Origin: Fusobacterium nucleatum_L
GTDB lineage: Bacteria > Fusobacteriota > Fusobacteriia > Fusobacteriales > Fusobacteriaceae
Assembly: GCF_050231725.1 (NCBI RefSeq)
Contig: NZ_CP077172.1
Coordinates: 186,001-250,000, forward strand
Direction of reading: 5' to 3'
DNA: 64,000 nt
Positions 60,964-64,000 of the stretch are shown in pieces. The notes under the pieces were generated by a model. That model saw nothing but the letters and a program-made list of their open reading frames with translations. It was not told the origin of the DNA and did no database searches. The position numbers and the translations under genes are program-made. Within the stretch, counting starts at the first letter, position 1. Each line of letters opens with the position of its first letter.

Positions 60964-61674
60964 ATGGAATATTTAGAAATTTTGAAAGATACTTTTTTAA
61001 CAGATGACAGATATATGTATATTGTTAATGGAGTTATCTTTTCAATAGGTATCACTTTATTTTCAGCAATACTTGGAATTATTCTTGGACTTTTATTAGC
61101 AATTATGAAATTATCACATTGGTATCCTTTTAAAAGGATAAAATCACTAGAAAATTTTAATCCATTATCTAAAATTGCATATATTTATATAGATGTAATA
61201 AGAGGTACACCAGTAGTTGTACAACTTATGATACTTGCAAATCTAATATTTGTTGGTGCATTGAGAGAAACACCTATTTTAATTATTGGAGGAATTGCTT
61301 TTGGACTTAACTCAGGAGCATATGTTGCAGAAATTATAAGAGCTGGTATTGAAGGACTTGATAAAGGACAAATGGAGGCAGGAAGAGCCTTAGGACTTAG
61401 TTACTCACAAACAATGAGAAAAATTATTGTTCCCCAAGCTATAAAAAATATTTTACCTGCTCTAGTAAGTGAATTTATAACTTTATTAAAAGAAACTTCA
61501 ATTATTGGATTTATAGGTGGAATTGATTTACTGAGATCTGCTAACATAATAACTAGCCAAACATACAGAGGAGTTGAACCTTTACTTGCAGTTGGAATAA
61601 TATATTTAATCTTAACATCAATTTTCACTGCATTTATGAGAAAAGTTGAAAGGGGGTTAAAAGTAAGTGATTAA
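60964..61674 (+). CDS. Polar amino-acid ABC importer permease (HisM/GlnP family)
   Basis: This 236-residue inner-membrane protein has about five helices and the family's cytoplasmic EAA loop (EAGRALGLSYSQTMRKIIVPQAIKNILPAL, about 140-168). DVIRGTPVVVQLMI, near residue 80, is typical of glutamine/histidine/lysine-type importers. The start ATG lies behind GGGGG and 37 bases after a dispersed repeat. The ATPase gene overlaps its last 8 bases and the binding protein follows, giving a complete importer. Confidence 0.93.
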   Translation: MEYLEILKDTFLTDDRYMYIVNGVIFSIGITLFSAILGIILGLLLAIMKLSHWYPFKRIKSLENFNPLSKIAYIYIDVIRGTPVVVQLMILANLIFVGALRETPILIIGGIAFGLNSGAYVAEIIRAGIEGLDKGQMEAGRALGLSYSQTMRKIIVPQAIKNILPALVSEFITLLKETSIIGFIGGIDLLRSANIITSQTYRGVEPLLAVGIIYLILTSIFTAFMRKVERGLKVSD

Positions 61675-62395
61675 AGTTGAAAATTTATCTAAAAATTTTG
61701 GAAATTTAAAAGTTTTAAAAAATATCTCTACTACTATTAATAAAGGAGAAATAATTTCAATTATTGGTCCATCTGGAAGTGGTAAATCAACATTTTTAAG
61801 GTGTATTAATAAATTAGAAGAACCATCAGAAGGGCATATCTATATAGATGGTATGGATTTAATGGATAAAAATACTGATATAAATAAAATTAGAGAGAGA
61901 GTTGGAATGGTATTTCAACATTTCAATCTATTTCCTAATATGACAGTTTTAGAAAATCTTACTCTTTCTCCTACAATGGTAAAAAATGAAACTAAAGAAG
62001 AAGCAGAAAAATATGCTCTCTATCTTCTTGAAAAAGTAGGATTATCTGATAAAGCTAACTCTTATCCAACTCAATTATCTGGTGGTCAAAAGCAAAGAAT
62101 TGCTATTGCAAGAGCCTTAGCTATGAAACCAGAAGTAATATTGTTTGATGAACCAACATCAGCACTAGACCCTGAAATGATAAAAGAAGTTCTTGATGTT
62201 ATGAGAGATTTAGCAAAGGAAGGTATGACTATGCTTATCGTTACTCATGAAATGGGCTTTGCTAGAAATGTTGGTAATAGAATTTTATTTATGGATAATG
62301 GGGAAATTATTGAAGATTGTTCACCGAAAAATTTCTTTGAAAATCCTACAAATGAAAGAATTAAAGATTTTTTAAATAAGGTTTTAAACAAATAA
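61667..62395 (+). CDS. Polar amino-acid ABC importer ATP-binding protein (GlnQ/HisP type)
   Basis: This 242-residue protein starts with GTG inside the end of the permease gene. It has Walker A GPSGSGKST (residues 34-42), Q-loop VFQHFNLFPNMTVLENL, signature LSGGQKQR, Walker B VILFDEPTSALDPEM and H-loop VTHEMGFARNV, all in the order of the GlnQ subfamily. Length is standard. It pairs with the permease (60964) and binding protein (62425). Confidence 0.95.
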   Translation: MIKVENLSKNFGNLKVLKNISTTINKGEIISIIGPSGSGKSTFLRCINKLEEPSEGHIYIDGMDLMDKNTDINKIRERVGMVFQHFNLFPNMTVLENLTLSPTMVKNETKEEAEKYALYLLEKVGLSDKANSYPTQLSGGQKQRIAIARALAMKPEVILFDEPTSALDPEMIKEVLDVMRDLAKEGMTMLIVTHEMGFARNVGNRILFMDNGEIIEDCSPKNFFENPTNERIKDFLNKVLNK

Positions 62396-62424
62396 AAATA
62401 TTAAAATTTTAAGGAGTGATTGTT

Positions 62425-63153
62425 ATGAAAAAATTTGTAAAATTAATGCTTATGTCTTTATTATCATTCGTAATTTCTGTTTCTGTATTTGCAAAAAACA
62501 ATGTCATTTATGTTGGAACGAATGCAGAATTTGCACCATTTGAATATCTTGATAAAAATAAGATAGTTGGATTTGATATTGATTTATTAGATGCAATCTC
62601 AAAAGAAACTGGTTTAGAATTTAAAATCCAAGATATGGCTTTTGATGGTTTGCTACCTGCTTTACAAACAAAAAAAGTTGATATGGTTATAGCTGGAATG
62701 ACTGCAACACCTGAAAGAGAAAAAGCAGTTGCTTTCTCTAAACCATATTTCAAAGCTAAACAAGTTATAATAACAAAAGGTGAAGATAAATCTTTGAAAT
62801 CTTTTAAAGACTTATCTGGAAAAAAAGTTGGGGTTATGCTAGGTTTTACAGGAGATACAGTTGTTAGTGAAATTAAAGGTGCAAAAGTTGAAAGATTTAA
62901 TGCTGCTTATGCTGCAATTCTAGCACTATCTCAAAATAAAATAGATGCAGTTGTTCTTGATTCTGAACCTGCTAAAAAATATACTGCTAATAATAAACAA
63001 TTTGTTATAGCTAATATTCCTGCTGAAGAAGAAGATTATGCTATCGCTTTTAGAAAAAATGATAAAGACTTAATTAATAAAGTTAATACTGCACTTGATA
63101 AAATAAAAGCCAATGGAGAATATGATAAGATTTTAAAAAAATATTTTAAATAA
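62425..63153 (+). CDS. Polar amino-acid ABC importer solute-binding protein (SBP family 3)
   Basis: This 242-residue exported protein has a cleavable signal (ending SVFAKN, no lipobox) and the SBP_bac_3 pattern: VGTNAEFAPFEYLDKNKIVGFDIDLLDAISKE, AFDGLLPALQTKKVDMVIAGMTATPEREKAVAFSKPY, and a second lobe with VGVMLGFTGDTVV and AVVLDSEPAKKY. The ligand-pocket Arg (TPERE) contacts the alpha-carboxylate. No specificity is certain, though Arg/Lys/His/Gln binding is typical of the family. Start ATG 62425 follows AAGGAG; an upstream GTG frame is less likely. Confidence 0.93.
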   Translation: MKKFVKLMLMSLLSFVISVSVFAKNNVIYVGTNAEFAPFEYLDKNKIVGFDIDLLDAISKETGLEFKIQDMAFDGLLPALQTKKVDMVIAGMTATPEREKAVAFSKPYFKAKQVIITKGEDKSLKSFKDLSGKKVGVMLGFTGDTVVSEIKGAKVERFNAAYAAILALSQNKIDAVVLDSEPAKKYTANNKQFVIANIPAEEEDYAIAFRKNDKDLINKVNTALDKIKANGEYDKILKKYFK

Positions 63154-63164
63154 AATTTTTATGG

Positions 63165-63210
63165 AGCTGTAGCAAACTTATTTTACTTATAGGTTTGTTA
63201 CAGTTTTTTT
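63165..63210 (+). terminator. Hairpin (GTTRCAAA family) after the amino-acid importer
   Basis: AGCTGTAGCAAACTTA and ATAGGTTTGTTACAGTTT pair imperfectly around a short loop and are followed by seven Ts. Its arm resembles those at 7038, 8183 and 10145. Confidence 0.75.
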
Positions 63211-63226
63211 ATAAAAAATATTAATT

Positions 63227-63258
63227 TTGTTACTAAATATTTATTAATGTGGTACAAT
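63227..63258 (+). promoter_or_regulatory. Possible extended -10 promoter of the debranching-enzyme gene
   Basis: TGGTACAAT gives an extended -10 (TACAAT at 63253-63258). TTGTTA (63227-63232) is 20 bases upstream, longer than ideal. Confidence 0.4.
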
Positions 63259-63290
63259 TATAAAAAACTTCTTTAAAGAAAGGAAATGAT

Positions 63291-64000
63291 ATGTACTATA
63301 ATTTTAATCAGTATATTAATTTAGGAGCTACCTTAGAAAAAAATGGTTGCAATTTTGCTATCTATTCAAAAGATGTAAAGACTCTTTCTTTAAATATTTT
63401 TTCTTCTTCAGAAGATACTGTTCCTTATAAAAAATATAATTTAAACCCTTCTGATCATAAATTAGGAGATATTTGGAATATATTTTTAGAAAATATAAAA
63501 GAAGGCACTCTCTATAATTGGGAAATTAATGGAGTTTCTATATTAGATCCCTATGCACTTTCATATACTGGAAATAATATTGTTGAAAACAAAAAATCTA
63601 TTGTTCTTGCAAGAGTAGGAACTGAAACAAAACATATTCTTATTCCAATAAAAGATATGATAATTTATGAAAGTCATATTGCCTTATTTACGAAATCTCC
63701 AAGTTCAAATACTCTAAATAGAGCTACTTATTCTGCTTTTGAAGAAAAAATACCTTATTTAAAAAATTTAGGAATTAATGTTGTTGAATTTTTACCAGTT
63801 TTTGAATGGGATGATTACACTGGGAATCTTGATAGAGAGTCTTTTTATTTAAAAAATGTTTGGGGATATAACCCTATCAATTTCTTTGCCATAACAAAAA
63901 AATATTCTTCTTCAAACAACAAAGATTCTGCTGATGAAATTAAGGAATTCAAAAATTTAGTTTCCTCTCTTCACAAAAATGGGATAGAGGTAATATTAGA
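63291..64000 (+). CDS. Glycogen debranching/isoamylase-like glycosidase, GlgX type (N-terminal part, runs off window)
   Basis: An ATG behind AAAGGAAATGAT opens a frame that runs to the end of the window (at least 236 codons). The start GATLEKNGCNFAIYSKDVKTLSLNIF is a CBM48-type beta domain. After about residue 120, MIIYESHIALFT, then FEEKIPYLKNLGINVVEFLPVFEW and NVWGYNPINFFA match the first strands and substrate loops of GH13 debranching enzymes and maltooligosyl hydrolases. It would hydrolyse alpha-1,6 branches of glycogen-like glucans. Which GH13 subtype cannot be settled without the C-terminal catalytic residues. Confidence 0.88.
   Translation, partial: MYYNFNQYINLGATLEKNGCNFAIYSKDVKTLSLNIFSSSEDTVPYKKYNLNPSDHKLGDIWNIFLENIKEGTLYNWEINGVSILDPYALSYTGNNIVENKKSIVLARVGTETKHILIPIKDMIIYESHIALFTKSPSSNTLNRATYSAFEEKIPYLKNLGINVVEFLPVFEWDDYTGNLDRESFYLKNVWGYNPINFFAITKKYSSSNNKDSADEIKEFKNLVSSLHKNGIEVIL

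Overview
The window is very AT-rich (roughly a quarter G+C by eye) and densely coded. It looks like a chromosome segment of an outer-membrane-bearing anaerobe of the genus Fusobacterium, close to the F. nucleatum group. This is inferred from Gram-negative envelope genes (kdsB, an LpxL-type acyltransferase, FadL-type porin, two-partner secretion) next to Firmicute-like genes (sepF, HprK-type kinase, YwaF-type membrane protein, SpoIID-type lipoprotein), from strong GGAGG ribosome sites, and from the codon use. I recognised no rRNA, tRNA, CRISPR array or intact insertion sequence.

Layout. 1-3 kb (minus): end of a cobalamin operon, cobQ, a DUF4299 gene and the start of cbiB, from one consensus promoter. 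3.1-5.3 kb (minus): WGR-domain protein, YwaF-like membrane protein, RNase H. 5.5-8.2 kb (plus): peptide-binding lipoprotein and M42 peptidase. 8.4-11.5 kb (plus): bioB-bioD-bioA. 11.6-13.7 kb: FadL-type outer-membrane protein and a TetR regulator. 13.7-17 kb (minus): five small poorly characterised genes (exported, DUF3592, YwqG/DUF1963, DUF2147-like, FGE-like). 17-23 kb (minus): housekeeping run mtnN-folC-K/E-rich membrane protein-double HprK-nrnA-sepF. 23-35.8 kb (minus): a two-partner secretion or contact-dependent-inhibition-like locus, with an FhaC/CdiB transporter, a 2719-residue FhaB/CdiA exoprotein, two small overlapping membrane-protein genes, and a truncated second copy of 1.75 kb of the exoprotein gene. 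36-47 kb: lpxL-like gene (plus), then a minus run with sppA, nudix, trmH, a phosphatase-DUF1643 fusion, pepF, luxS, uracil permease, thioesterase, thiN and an exonuclease-type protein. 47.4-48.6 kb (plus): HAD phosphatase and Rrf2 regulator. 48.7-52.6 kb (minus): iron or chelate ABC importer with an FMN-binding/solute-binding fusion, and trmO. 52.8-54.9 kb (minus): threonine aldolase, trmL, histidine phosphatase. 55-60.4 kb (plus): kdsB, SpoIID lipoprotein, AlkD-like protein, ccdA, Trx-MsrA-MsrB. 60.45-63.2 kb: a short leader transcript, a dispersed repeat, then a polar amino-acid ABC importer. 63.3 kb to the end: start of a GlgX-like debranching enzyme.

How the genes work together. Biotin genes sit in one run. 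The CcdA electron conduit and Trx-MsrAB form a periplasmic methionine-repair pair. FMN-binding PBP, FecCD permease and ATPase form one importer. FhaC exports FhaB/CdiA.

The observations I rate most worth checking are: (1) a double HprK protein whose first half has a broken P-loop; (2) the exoprotein duplication, whose second copy differs by one AAAAG unit just before the variable C-terminus; (3) a terminal-inverted-repeat element found twice, both times in the same orientation directly before a gene start; (4) a promoter, Arg-rich 12-codon ORF and terminator ahead of an amino-acid importer, with a possible competing pairing; (5) a SpoIID protein whose halves appear swapped; (6) FMN_bind-PBP and phosphatase-DUF1643 fusions. 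No database search was possible, so family names rest on motifs and recall.
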